DNA of 64,000 nucleotides from Hymenobacter citatus. GTDB taxonomy: Bacteria; Bacteroidota; Bacteroidia; Cytophagales; Hymenobacteraceae. The notes under the pieces were generated by a model. That model searched no databases. It was not told the origin of the DNA and saw only the letters and a program-made list of their open reading frames with translations. The stretch is taken from contig NZ_JACSCY010000021.1 of the NCBI RefSeq assembly GCF_014333615.1, positions 1 to 64,000 on the forward strand, read 5' to 3'. Position 1 is the stretch's first letter; each line of letters starts with the position of its first letter. Positions 42,465-51,043 of the stretch are shown here, piece by piece. The translations under genes were made by a program, and so were the position numbers.

Positions 42465-43571
42465 ATGGCCCCTCGCTCCAAGAAAACAGTGGATGCTACG
42501 AGTAGCCCCATATCCATGGCCGATCTGGCCCGTGAGTTGGGCGTATCCATGACTACCATTTCGCGGGCCCTAAGCGACCATCACAGCATTGGGCCTGCCA
42601 CCAAGCAAAGAGTGCTGAAGCTGGCTAAAAAGTTGAACTACCAGCCCAATCACCTCGCCGCTGCGTTGCGCAAGGGGCAAAGCAAGCTCATTGGCGTGAT
42701 TGTGCCCTACATTGAGGGCCGTTTCTTTGCCACCGTGGTGCACGGGATTGAAACCGCTGCCAGCAAGGCAGGCTTCAACGTAATTATCTGCCAATCGAGC
42801 GAGGATGTGGCTCAAGAGCGCAAAAACGTGGAAACCCTGCTGAGTGCCCAAGTGGCCGGTATTCTGGTTTCGCTCTCGCGGGACACCAACGATTTTCGGC
42901 ACTTCGAGAAAGTGCGCAAGCGCGGCATTCCGTTGGTGTTTTTTGACCGGGTGCTGGAAAGTGATACGGTGAATGCCGTGGTACTCAATGACTACGACGG
43001 CGGCTACCAGGTGACGCGCCACTTACTGGAGCAAGGGTGTCGGCGTATTGGCCACTTTGCTGGCCCACAACACCTAAACATCTACCGCAACCGCCGCCAG
43101 GGCTACCTCGATGCCCTGGAAAGCTATCAACTACCCCCCGACGAGCAACTGATTATATACTCCGATATGACGCTGGAAGACGGCACGGAAAGTATGCGTC
43201 AGCTATTGGCCTTGCCGGATGGTGGGGTTGATGCAGTGTTTTCGGCTGGTGATACGGCAGTGCTGGGTGCCTTGCAACATCTGAAAAGCAAGCGCGTGGC
43301 GGTGCCGCAGCAGGTTGCGCTGGCGGGCTTCAGCAACGAAGCTTTCACGGCCATTACCGAGCCCATGCTCACATCGGTTGATCAGCGCTGTGAGGAAATG
43401 GGGCAGGCGGCCGTGCGGTTATTCCTGGAGCTGGCGGAGTCGCGCGGCGACAGTGCGTTTCTACAACGTCAAGTAATTCTGCAGCCCCGGCTGTTTATCC
43501 GTGAGTCGTCGCTGCAAGGCACGCCTTCCTTGGATACCGTAGCCAAGCAAGCAAATGGAATATCCTGCTAA
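42465..43571 (+). CDS. LacI-family transcriptional regulator, probable arabinan regulator
   Basis: The protein has 368 residues from the ATG at 42465 (the frame opens at 42405). The N-terminal helix-turn-helix is DLARELGVSMTTISRAL, followed by the hinge helix NHLAAALRKGQS, which inserts into the centre of the operator. The periplasmic-binding-protein-like sensor domain runs from LIGVIVPYIEG to the end. It sits between arabinan genes and is the only LacI-type protein in the window. It is therefore the natural candidate to bind the palindromes at 16960, 16985, 23952, 41157 and 42191. The effector is probably arabinose or an arabino-oligomer, which is an inference. Confidence 0.85.
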   Translation: MAPRSKKTVDATSSPISMADLARELGVSMTTISRALSDHHSIGPATKQRVLKLAKKLNYQPNHLAAALRKGQSKLIGVIVPYIEGRFFATVVHGIETAASKAGFNVIICQSSEDVAQERKNVETLLSAQVAGILVSLSRDTNDFRHFEKVRKRGIPLVFFDRVLESDTVNAVVLNDYDGGYQVTRHLLEQGCRRIGHFAGPQHLNIYRNRRQGYLDALESYQLPPDEQLIIYSDMTLEDGTESMRQLLALPDGGVDAVFSAGDTAVLGALQHLKSKRVAVPQQVALAGFSNEAFTAITEPMLTSVDQRCEEMGQAAVRLFLELAESRGDSAFLQRQVILQPRLFIRESSLQGTPSLDTVAKQANGISC

Positions 43572-43608
43572 ATGGTTTTAGCAGAGAATGGAGGAAGAAC
43601 TTGCGGTG

Positions 43609-43626
43609 TATGCAAACGTTTGCATA
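43609..43626. promoter_or_regulatory. perfect 18-bp operator palindrome
   Basis: TATGCAAACGTTTGCATA is fully self-complementary and has the central CG of LacI-family operators. The half-site CAAACG also occurs in the other sites of the locus. It lies 58 bp before the GTG start of the next gene, inside a longer open frame, and so argues for the later start. Confidence 0.65.
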
Positions 43627-43683
43627 TATTGCCAGCAGAGCCTATTGGCTCCTGTTACTGCTTTCTTCTTCACTCTCTACACC

Positions 43684-45273
43684 GTGACGCTTTCTATTCT
43701 TTCCGCTGCCCGGCAGCGTGCTGCGTTATTGCTTGTAGGCGGCCTGAGCGTAGGCGCCTGTCAGCAGTCGACCGCACCCACCACTACAGCCACACCGGCG
43801 CCTGCTGCTACCATTGCCAATCCCATTTTGCCTGGCGATTTTCCGGACCCCTCGGTGGTGCAGGTGGGCGATACGTACTGGGCTACGGCCACTACCTCCA
43901 ACTGGGGTCCTGTATTTCCGCTGCTAAAATCGAAAGACCTGGCGCACTGGGAGCTGGTGGGCCACGTGTTTCCGGAGGGCCGTCCAGATTGGGCCGATTA
44001 TTATTTCTGGGCACCCGAAATCAGCCAGGAAGGCGGCAAAACCTACGTGTTCTATACCGCGCATCAGCGCGGGGGCAACTTAGCGGTGGGAGTGGCCTCA
44101 GCCGATAATCCAGCCGGCCCTTACCACGACCACGGCCCGCTGGTGGGCCAGCCCGATGGCTCCATCGACGCATTTCCAATGCGCGATGAAAACAACCAGC
44201 TCTATTTGATCTGGAAGGAAGACGGCAACAGTGTGGGCCAGCCTACCCCCATCTGGGCGCAGCGCCTCAACGACGACCGCACGGCGCTGCTGGGCGAAAA
44301 GCGTGAGCTATTCCGCAACGATGCTGCCTGGGAAGCTGGCCTGGTAGAGGGTGTAAGTATGATACGCCACGAGGGTTATTTCTACGCCTTCTATGCTGGC
44401 AACGGCTGCTGCGGCAATGGCTGCACTTATGCTACCGGTGTAGCCCGTTCGCGCAACCTGCTGGGGCCATGGGAGAAGTACAGCAAAAACCCCATCATGG
44501 TGAACAACGACACCTGGAAGTGCCCCGGCCACGGTACGGTGGTACAGCGCAACGGCCGCTGGTTTTTGCTGCACCATGCCTATGATAGCGAGGGCTTTCA
44601 GAATGTGGGCCGCCAGGGTGTGCTAAGCGAGTTCACCTGGAATGCCGAGGGCTGGCCCGAGTTTCAGGGGCGCAGCACCACGGTAGGCGCCGCGCCGACC
44701 CTTACGGCGCATAACCTCACCGACGAGTTCAATAAGGCTACCCTGTTGCCTACCTGGCAGTGGCCGGTAGAGCACAAACCTACCTTTCAGGTGAAAGACG
44801 GCCAGCTGCGCCTCACGGCCAGCCCCGAAGGCAGCGGCGCGGTGCTGGGTCAGCCTACTTATACCGCTGCCTACACCGTCACCACCACGCTGCTCAATCC
44901 GGCCTCTCTGCCCACTGGCGCCACTGCTGGCCTCACCGCACACGGCGACCCTGATAACGCTCTGGCTCTCACGGCTGGTGGCGGCCAAATGCAGCTATGG
45001 CAACGCACAAAAGGCAAGCAAAATGTGCTGGCTACTAGCCCTCTGCCGAGTGCCAAAGCTGTTCAGCTACGCATGCAGGTGGCGAAAGGCAACCAATACC
45101 ACTTCAGCTGGAGCACCGACGCAGGCAAAACCTGGCAGTCGCCGCCAACCAATGCTACAGTAGATGGCGCCTACCTGCCACCCTGGGACCGGGGCGTGCG
45201 GGTAGGGGTGGTTGCCCAAGGGCCAGCATCTGCCGTGGGTACGTTTGAAAATTTCAAGTTAGTAAATCAGTGA
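43684..45273 (+). CDS. GH43 glycosidase with C-terminal concanavalin-like domain, lipoprotein
   Basis: The protein has 529 residues from the GTG at 43684. The frame is open to 43588, but that stretch contains the operator. The signal ends in a lipobox SVGAC26. The propeller (about 45-350) has Asp55 (GDFPDPS), Asp162 (GSIDAFPM) and Glu222 (LVEGVSM), plus GNGCCGNGC. The C-terminal part (about 355-525, TDEFNKATLLPTWQWP ... PPWDRGVRVGVVAQGP) is the beta-sandwich found in beta-xylosidase and arabinofuranosidase members of GH43. It probably acts at the cell surface on arabinose- or xylose-containing side chains. Confidence 0.87.
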   Translation: MTLSILSAARQRAALLLVGGLSVGACQQSTAPTTTATPAPAATIANPILPGDFPDPSVVQVGDTYWATATTSNWGPVFPLLKSKDLAHWELVGHVFPEGRPDWADYYFWAPEISQEGGKTYVFYTAHQRGGNLAVGVASADNPAGPYHDHGPLVGQPDGSIDAFPMRDENNQLYLIWKEDGNSVGQPTPIWAQRLNDDRTALLGEKRELFRNDAAWEAGLVEGVSMIRHEGYFYAFYAGNGCCGNGCTYATGVARSRNLLGPWEKYSKNPIMVNNDTWKCPGHGTVVQRNGRWFLLHHAYDSEGFQNVGRQGVLSEFTWNAEGWPEFQGRSTTVGAAPTLTAHNLTDEFNKATLLPTWQWPVEHKPTFQVKDGQLRLTASPEGSGAVLGQPTYTAAYTVTTTLLNPASLPTGATAGLTAHGDPDNALALTAGGGQMQLWQRTKGKQNVLATSPLPSAKAVQLRMQVAKGNQYHFSWSTDAGKTWQSPPTNATVDGAYLPPWDRGVRVGVVAQGPASAVGTFENFKLVNQ

Positions 45274-45274
45274 G

Positions 45275-45445
45275 GTTGTGAGCTGTGCGTTGCCAGTTGC
45301 GAGGTGGGAATCGGCTGTCATCAAGGACCTTATGCCAGTTGAACTAGTCGTTGGTACGCCTGCCGTTCCAGCGTGGTAAGGACCTTCGCAAGCTCAGGAT
45401 GACAGCCGATTTTCACTTCGCAATTGGCAACGCACAGCTCACAAC
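45275..45445. repeat. nested inverted repeat of the REP-like family, one arm deleted
   Basis: The outer 21-base arms (45275-45295 and 45425-45445, starting GTTGTGAGCTGTGCG) and the next 14-base arms (45309-45322 and 45398-45411) are perfect inverted copies. The right inner arm has the full core with TCCTGAGCTTGCGAAGG. In the left arm the CTGAGCTTGCG segment is missing. It lies between the GH43 gene and the DUF4965 gene. Confidence 0.75.
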
Positions 45446-45488
45446 TCCCACCTCGCACCTCCATTCACCTAACCTTCTTTCTATCTGT

Positions 45489-47966
45489 ATGACGCGTATT
45501 TCCCGGATTATTCTGGTGCTGGGCAGTAGCTGGCTTAGTATGGGCAGCCTGATGGCCCAAACTCTGCGCCCGCCTGCCTACCCCCTCGTCACCCACGACC
45601 CCTATTTCAGCATTTGGGCCTTCAACGATACACTGACGGCCGCGCCTACCCGCCACTGGACCGGCGAGCCGCAAGCCCTGGAAGGCATGGTGCGGGTGGA
45701 TGGCAAAACCTATCAGTTTCTGGGCAAAGCAGCACCCGAGTACCGCGCTGTGATTCCGACGGCGCAGGAAAAGCCGTATGAGGCACGCTACACCTTCAGC
45801 AAGCCTGCCGATGGCTGGGAGAAGACAACGTTTGCAGCCGCCAATAGCTGGAAAACCGGCCCCGCGCCCTTCACCGACAACCGCAGCCTGAAAGGTACCA
45901 ACTGGACGGAGGGCGACATTTGGGTGCGCCGGACCGTATCGGTGCCCGCGCCGCTGCCTACAGGCAAGCTCACGCTGCTGCTCTGGCACGACGACGACGT
46001 GGAAGTGTACCTCAACGGTGTGCTCTTGACCAAGCAGGAAAAATATAACGGGAAGTACGAATACTTTGCCGTGCCCGAAGCAGCCCGTAAGGCCCTGCAT
46101 ACTGGCGAAAATGTGCTGGCTATGCACTGCGTCAGCCCGCAGGGTGGCGAGCATCTGGATGCGGGTATCTACGTAGAAATGCCGCAGCAGCGCATTCCCA
46201 CGGCTCGCCAAACAGGCGTGACGCTCACGGCTACCCAAACCAACTACACCTTCGAGGCTGGTCCGGTGCGCCTCACGGCCAACTTCCTCTCGCCGCTGCT
46301 GCTGGATGAGCTGGAAACGGTGGCCCGCCCCGTAAGCTACATCACGCTGGGCGCCGCTGCCACCGATGGCAAGCCCCACACCGTGCAGGTGCTGCTGACT
46401 GAAGCTGGTACCGTTGCTGCCAACTCGCCCTACCAAAATGTGCAAACCCAGACTGGCAGCGACGCTAGCCTGACGTGGCAGGCGGTAGGCACCACGGCGC
46501 AGCCTGTGCTGGGCCAGGCTGGCGACAACGTCCGTATTGATTGGGGCTATGCCTACCTAGCCGCGCCCAAAGCCGCCCAAACCACCAGCGGCACCACTTC
46601 GGCCTTGCAGAGCGACTTCGCCAAATCAGGCAAGCTAGCCGCGGCCAGCAAGCCGCAAACCGGCGCCGCCCAACGCGTGGCCCTGGCTACGGTGCTGGAC
46701 CTGGGCCGCGTAACCAAGCCCACCGAGCAGCACGTACTGCTGGGCTACGACGACCTGTACTCGGTGCAATACTTTGGGCAAAACCTGCGCGGCTGGTGGC
46801 GCCGCGACCCGGCCATGACCATGGCGAAGGCGCTGCAAACGGCCGAGAAAGAATATACGCGCCTGCGCCGCAAAAGCACGGAGTTCGACCAGAAGCTATA
46901 TGCCGATGCCCAGGCCGCCGGCGGCAAAGAGTACGCCGACTTGTGCCAGCTGGCCTACCGCCAAGCCATTGCGGCCCACAAAATTGTGGCTGGCCCGAAA
47001 GGAGAGGTGTTCTTCCTGTCGAAGGAGAACTTCTCGAATGGCTCCATCGGTACTGTGGACGTGACCTACCCCTCGGCGCCTATGTTCTTGCTCTATAATA
47101 ATGAGTTGGCCAAAGGACTGCTGCGCTTCATCTTCGATTATAGCGAGTCGGGCCGGTGGAAGAAGGACTTTCCGGCGCACGACATTGGCACCTACCCGCT
47201 GGCCAATGGCCAGACCTACGGCGAGGACATGCCCGTGGAGGAAGCCGGTAACATGCTGATTCTGACTGCCGCCGCTGTGAAGATGGACGGCAAGGCTGAT
47301 TTCGCCCGCGAGCATTGGCCTACCCTTACCAAGTGGGTAGGGTTCCTGAAGCGCGACGGATTCGACCCGGCCAACCAGCTCAGCACCGACGACTTTGCCG
47401 GCCATCTGGCCCGCAACACCAATCTCTCGGTGAAAGCCATTATGGGCATTGCCTGCTACGGCCAGATGGCCCAGCAGCTCGGCGACCAGAAAACGGCCGA
47501 CGAGTACATGGCCCTGGCCCGCGACATGGCCAAGCGCTGGCAAACCATGGCCCGCGACGGCGACCATTACGCCCTTACCTTCGATAAGCCTGCCGGCTCC
47601 TGGAGCCAGAAGTACAACCTGGTGTGGGACAAGGTATTGGATCTGAATGTATTTCCGAAGGAGGTAGCCCGGCAGGAAATGGATTTCTACCTCAAACACC
47701 AGCAGCGCTACGGCCTACCCCTGGACAGCCGCAAGACTTACACCAAATCGGACTGGATTATGTGGACGGCAACCCTGGCCGACCGCGAAGCCGATTTTAA
47801 GGCCTTAGTGGCGCCCGTTTGGCAGTTTGCCAACGACACGCCCGTGCGTGTGCCTCTCACCGACTGGCACGAAACCACCAACGCCCGCCAAGTGGGCTTC
47901 CAGGCCCGCTCGGTGGTAGGGGGCTATTTTATCAAACTGCTGTCGGATAAGATGACGAAGAAGTAA
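45489..47966 (+). CDS. DUF4965/DUF5127/DUF1793 'glutaminase A'-like protein
   Basis: The protein has 825 residues from the ATG at 45489 (the longer frame begins inside the repeat). It has a signal peptide ending MGSLMAQ, then LRPPAYPLVTHDPYFSIWAFND and HWTGEPQALEGMVRVDGKTY, which open this family. An inserted jelly-roll with LLLWHDDDVEVYLNGVLLTK follows at about 95-230. A long helical (alpha/alpha)-barrel part with FFLSKENFSNGSIGTVDVTYPSAP and EEAGNMLILTAAAV comes next. Databases label the family as glutaminase, but its fold and frequent place in glycan loci suggest a carbohydrate-active enzyme. It is the last gene of the arabinan locus. Confidence 0.8.
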   Translation: MTRISRIILVLGSSWLSMGSLMAQTLRPPAYPLVTHDPYFSIWAFNDTLTAAPTRHWTGEPQALEGMVRVDGKTYQFLGKAAPEYRAVIPTAQEKPYEARYTFSKPADGWEKTTFAAANSWKTGPAPFTDNRSLKGTNWTEGDIWVRRTVSVPAPLPTGKLTLLLWHDDDVEVYLNGVLLTKQEKYNGKYEYFAVPEAARKALHTGENVLAMHCVSPQGGEHLDAGIYVEMPQQRIPTARQTGVTLTATQTNYTFEAGPVRLTANFLSPLLLDELETVARPVSYITLGAAATDGKPHTVQVLLTEAGTVAANSPYQNVQTQTGSDASLTWQAVGTTAQPVLGQAGDNVRIDWGYAYLAAPKAAQTTSGTTSALQSDFAKSGKLAAASKPQTGAAQRVALATVLDLGRVTKPTEQHVLLGYDDLYSVQYFGQNLRGWWRRDPAMTMAKALQTAEKEYTRLRRKSTEFDQKLYADAQAAGGKEYADLCQLAYRQAIAAHKIVAGPKGEVFFLSKENFSNGSIGTVDVTYPSAPMFLLYNNELAKGLLRFIFDYSESGRWKKDFPAHDIGTYPLANGQTYGEDMPVEEAGNMLILTAAAVKMDGKADFAREHWPTLTKWVGFLKRDGFDPANQLSTDDFAGHLARNTNLSVKAIMGIACYGQMAQQLGDQKTADEYMALARDMAKRWQTMARDGDHYALTFDKPAGSWSQKYNLVWDKVLDLNVFPKEVARQEMDFYLKHQQRYGLPLDSRKTYTKSDWIMWTATLADREADFKALVAPVWQFANDTPVRVPLTDWHETTNARQVGFQARSVVGGYFIKLLSDKMTKK

Positions 47967-47984
47967 ACCCGGGTAGGGGCTGGC

Positions 47985-48359
47985 TTACTGCGCAAAGTAC
48001 GCCGGCCCCGACAGGGCAGACCAGTCCGTAGCCCGACGGCGGCGGGCCGGCCGGGCCTTGCGGCGAGTGGTAGCGCGGCGCGGGGTAGCCCGGTTCAGCC
48101 AGTAGCAGGGCGTGGGCTGCGAGGTATCAACGGCGGGCCGGCGCGGGCCACCCACGGCTGTGCTCATAAACAGCGCCGGATTGCCGTTGCGGTCATATAC
48201 CCAGCCCTGGTACAGCCAGCCTAAGTAGCGGCCGTTAGTGGAGTAGAGCAGGTCTTCTTCGAACCAGGCCAGCAGCTGGCCGCTGGCATTATATAACCCT
48301 TGGCAAGCCGGGTCAACGTATACGACGGGCTGCCCGGTGGTGTCGTAAAGCGTGATCAT
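47985..48359 (-). CDS. small protein with four beta repeats (4-fold beta-flower-like)
   Basis: The protein has 124 residues from the ATG at 48359. The N-terminal 75 residues consist of four similar units: LYDTTGQPVVYV, LYNASGQLLAWF, YSTNGRYLGWL and VYDRNGNPALFM. Each has an aromatic residue, a G turn and a hydrophobic strand, as in the '4-fold beta flower' type of protein. The C-terminal 45 residues are very Arg-rich (RRATTRRKARPARRRR) and may bind nucleic acid. No signal peptide or membrane segment is seen. It is convergent with the DUF4965 gene. The function is unknown. Confidence 0.6.
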   Translation of the reverse strand: MITLYDTTGQPVVYVDPACQGLYNASGQLLAWFEEDLLYSTNGRYLGWLYQGWVYDRNGNPALFMSTAVGGPRRPAVDTSQPTPCYWLNRATPRRATTRRKARPARRRRATDWSALSGPAYFAQ

Positions 48360-48744
48360 GACGCGGAAACGAAATAGAATAGTGATAAAATAAATCCGAA
48401 AAGATAAACGCAATCCGGTAGCCTATCGGATTGCGTTTTGCATTAAACGGATTGTTGTTTTATTGTAAATAATTGGTTTTAAACATTTTAAAATAATAAA
48501 AGCAGGATATAGCGTAGTAATAGGGTGCTGGGCCAAACCGCAGATGTGCGCGCAAGACAAGTAGGGGCGCTCTATTAAAATTATACCACCAGCAGCATCC
48601 CGGCGGCACAGGCGGCTGGGCAGCGAAGCAAACCGCCCAAAAGGGCGGAGCCGCCTGCGTTTTTGCGGTTACAGCGCCAGTAGGCGTACAACTCTGCCGG
48701 CTAAATCGTCGTAACGGCAAATTGCTATTTATCCAGTCCCCTCC
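48360..48744. other. intergenic region with two hairpins
   Basis: AAACGCAATCCG (48406-48417) pairs with CGGATTGCGTTT (48427-48438). CAGGCGGCT (48609-48617) pairs with AGCCGCCTG (48649-48657), encloses an inner CCGCCC/GGGCGG stem and is followed by CGTTTTT. The second looks like a plus-strand terminator, although no plus-strand gene ends nearby. No convincing protein gene is seen. Confidence 0.5.
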
Positions 48745-49170
48745 ATGAGTAATGCCCCTGTTCTTCCTATATACTTTGAAAACGCCGCTGGTCGTATTCT
48801 GGAAAATGCTGCCGGCCGGTATTTATATCTAAAATGGAGTGCCAACGAGCGGGACACCGAAACGTTTCGGGCGTTGCTGCATCATGTGGCACGGGCCTTG
48901 GTACGGCACAGCTGGAGCAAGGTGCTGGCCATTCAGCAGGCCATGCAGCCACTAAGTGATGAGGAACTGAGCTGGATGTTACAGGAGTGGCTGCCCCATG
49001 CCATGCACGACGCCGGCTATCGGCACGGAGCCATTGTGCTGCCGCACCAGGCCGCTGCCCGCCACACCACCAGCCAACTCACCAACCGGGCGCAGCAGCA
49101 AGCCATGAACTACCAGACATTCGAAGAAGAAACCGCGGCCGCGGCCTGGCTCATGCATCAACCCGATTAA
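48745..49170 (+). CDS. hypothetical STAS/SpoIIAA-like protein
   Basis: The protein has 141 residues. It opens with FENAAGRILENAAGRYLYLKW and continues with amphipathic helices (FRALLHHVARALVRHSW, PLSDEELSWMLQEWLPHAM), a strand RHGAIVLPHQ and an acidic tail AAAAWLM. This layout is common for small conserved proteins in Hymenobacter relatives with a STAS-like alternating strand-helix pattern. It is cytoplasmic, with no known motif residues. It precedes the ECF sigma factor gene by 83 bp on the same strand, so it may be part of the same regulatory unit. That is an inference. Confidence 0.55.
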   Translation: MSNAPVLPIYFENAAGRILENAAGRYLYLKWSANERDTETFRALLHHVARALVRHSWSKVLAIQQAMQPLSDEELSWMLQEWLPHAMHDAGYRHGAIVLPHQAAARHTTSQLTNRAQQQAMNYQTFEEETAAAAWLMHQPD

Positions 49171-49253
49171 CTACTTTCTCTCGCTGCCACCTCTGCAGAG
49201 GTAACCCGCCACCTATAGCGGGGAATAGCTAGTCTGCACGTTCCTATTCTGCT

Positions 49254-49838
49254 ATGACGCCTCTCTCTACCGCCAAAGCCCATCTGCTTGCTGAGCCAAT
49301 GGCTGTGGAGGCTACGCTGATACAACGCCTCTATCAGCGCGACGAAACGGCCATGCTGCTGTTCTACAATCAGTATGGCGCCATGCTCTACGGGGTCATT
49401 CTGCGGATTGTGAAGCATACCCATTTGGCCGAGAGTATTTTGCAGGAGAGTATGCTGAAGATTTGGCATTCCTTCCCGAGCTACCATCCCACGCAGGGGC
49501 GCCTGGCTACCTGGGCACTCACTATCTGCCGTAACAAAGCCATTGATGAGCTGCGGACACAGCGCGCACGGGGTGCCGAGCATACCACGTTGCCCTTAGG
49601 TACGCTGCCAACGGCCCTTCAGCCACATGCCGCTACTGTTCGCCCAGAGCACGTGGCCATACGCGAACTGATGCACGATTTGTCGCCGGCTGCACAGGCG
49701 TTGCTGGATTTGCTGTATTTCCAGGGCTACACGCAGCAAGAGGCTGCCGAGGCCCTGGGCGAGCCACTGAGCACGGTGAAATTCCGCGCCCGCGCTGCCA
49801 TTAGCGTCCTGGCGCGTCGGCTGCGGAGTACGGGGTAG
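49254..49838 (+). CDS. ECF-type RNA polymerase sigma factor
   Basis: The protein has 194 residues. Region 2 (about 25-95) contains LFYNQYGAMLYGVILRIV, AESILQESMLKIWHSFPSY and RLATWALTICRNKAIDELR. Region 4 (about 130-190) has LLDLLYFQGYTQQEAAEALG and a helix-turn-helix STVKFRARAAISVLARRL. It directs RNA polymerase to a stress or envelope regulon. No anti-sigma factor gene is adjacent. It is convergent with a BLUF photoreceptor gene only 10 bp away, and a small STAS-like protein is encoded upstream. Confidence 0.88.
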   Translation: MTPLSTAKAHLLAEPMAVEATLIQRLYQRDETAMLLFYNQYGAMLYGVILRIVKHTHLAESILQESMLKIWHSFPSYHPTQGRLATWALTICRNKAIDELRTQRARGAEHTTLPLGTLPTALQPHAATVRPEHVAIRELMHDLSPAAQALLDLLYFQGYTQQEAAEALGEPLSTVKFRARAAISVLARRLRSTG

Positions 49839-49848
49839 GGTAGGAGCG

Positions 49849-50274
49849 TTACTCGGCTGGGGGCTGCATAATGAAGCTGCGCATCATGTGCAGCAGCAAC
49901 GCATCGGCAGCGCTCAAGTTAAGCGGTTGCAAGTCTAATTGCGTGGGTTGAACGTAGCCTGCCATGTTCGTAAACTCTTCGTCGGACACGGGGCGGAAAG
50001 CCATAGACCAACCGGCAAAGCTGCGCGCAGCTACCTCCTTATCAGCCAGCTTCACCAGGCCTACGTGCCGCTTATCGGACAGCAAACGGGCGTAGAGGTC
50101 GTCAAGTGCTGCCTTGTCGCCTTCAATAATCTGCATGAAACGTCCGTCGCCGTACACGAGTGCGCCTGTAATATTATCGTGTTCGTTACGGAGGCGGGCC
50201 TGGTGTAACAGCGTGCTTAGTTCAGCATCGCTCAGCGGTTGCACGGCCGTGCTCATGTAGATCAAATGGTGCAT
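49849..50274 (-). CDS. BLUF-domain blue-light photoreceptor
   Basis: The protein has 141 residues. It is a single BLUF domain with the flavin-binding residues Tyr6 (LIYMS), Asn34 (DNITGALVYG) and Gln48 (RFMQIIEGD), plus Trp89 and Met91 in FAGWSMAF. The last 35 residues are short helices with no output domain, so it must signal through a partner protein. It binds FAD in the cytoplasm and responds to blue light. It is divergent from a response regulator gene 72 bp away and convergent with an ECF sigma gene. Either could be a partner, but the sequence does not show which. Confidence 0.9.
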   Translation of the reverse strand: MHHLIYMSTAVQPLSDAELSTLLHQARLRNEHDNITGALVYGDGRFMQIIEGDKAALDDLYARLLSDKRHVGLVKLADKEVAARSFAGWSMAFRPVSDEEFTNMAGYVQPTQLDLQPLNLSAADALLLHMMRSFIMQPPAE

Positions 50275-50346
50275 GGACAGAAGGTAGAATCAAATCAAAG
50301 GTAGAAAATAGATTCCCCATCCGGCGTTGGCTGCGTATCATTGCTC

Positions 50347-51027
50347 ATGAAAATACTGCTGGTAGAAGACGAGCCCAAGGTGGCGGCCTTCCTGCATAAG
50401 GGCCTCACCGAGCAAACCCACACCGTTGACATTGCCTCCGATGGCCTGTTGGGCCTGCGCCTGGCACTGGTGAACGGGTATGATCTGGTGATTCTGGACA
50501 ACCTGCTGCCCGGCCTGAGCGGCATAGAAGTGTGCCGCCGCATCCGCGAAAGCCTCTCCTCGGTGCCTATTCTGATGCTGACAGCCCTGGGCGAAACCGA
50601 CGACAAGATTCGGGGCCTCGATGCTGGTGCCGACGACTACTTGGTGAAGCCCTTTGCCTTCCAGGAGCTATTGGCGCGCATCCGGGCCCTCACACGGCGC
50701 CACCAGGAAGCGCCCGGTACGGCCGGCGTGGTACTCCGCCTGGCCGACCTCACCCTCGACCCCGTAACCAAGATCGTGCAGCGAGCCGGGCAAGCCATTC
50801 AACTCACCGCCCGCGAGTTTGCCCTGCTGGAGTTTTTGCTGCGCAACAAGGGTAGGGTGGTATCACGGGTAGATATTCTGGAGCAGGTGTGGGAAACCAG
50901 CTTCGATACCGGCTCCAACGTCATCGACGTGTACATCAACTTCCTGCGCAAGAAAATCGACCGGGATTTCACCCCCAAGCTCATCCACACGCTGGTAGGC
51001 ATGGGCTATACTATGAAGGAGGAGTAA
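50347..51027 (+). CDS. OmpR-family response regulator
   Basis: The protein has 226 residues from the ATG at 50347 (a TTG six bases upstream is also in frame). The receiver domain has KILLVEDEPKVAAFL, the phosphorylated Asp51 in LVILDNLLPG, the switch Thr in ILMLTALG and Lys in YLVKPF. The C-terminal winged-helix DNA-binding domain has IQLTAREFALLEFLLRNKG and HTLVGMGYTM. A histidine kinase gene follows, separated by a long inverted repeat, so they form a two-component system. The signal and target genes are unknown. Confidence 0.92.
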   Translation: MKILLVEDEPKVAAFLHKGLTEQTHTVDIASDGLLGLRLALVNGYDLVILDNLLPGLSGIEVCRRIRESLSSVPILMLTALGETDDKIRGLDAGADDYLVKPFAFQELLARIRALTRRHQEAPGTAGVVLRLADLTLDPVTKIVQRAGQAIQLTAREFALLEFLLRNKGRVVSRVDILEQVWETSFDTGSNVIDVYINFLRKKIDRDFTPKLIHTLVGMGYTMKEE

Positions 51028-51043
51028 TTGGCTGATGCGGTGC

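Noticed and set aside
48460..48720. 86-residue minus-strand frame
   Set aside because: Codes through two GC-rich hairpin arms with low-complexity sequence and no homologous pattern.
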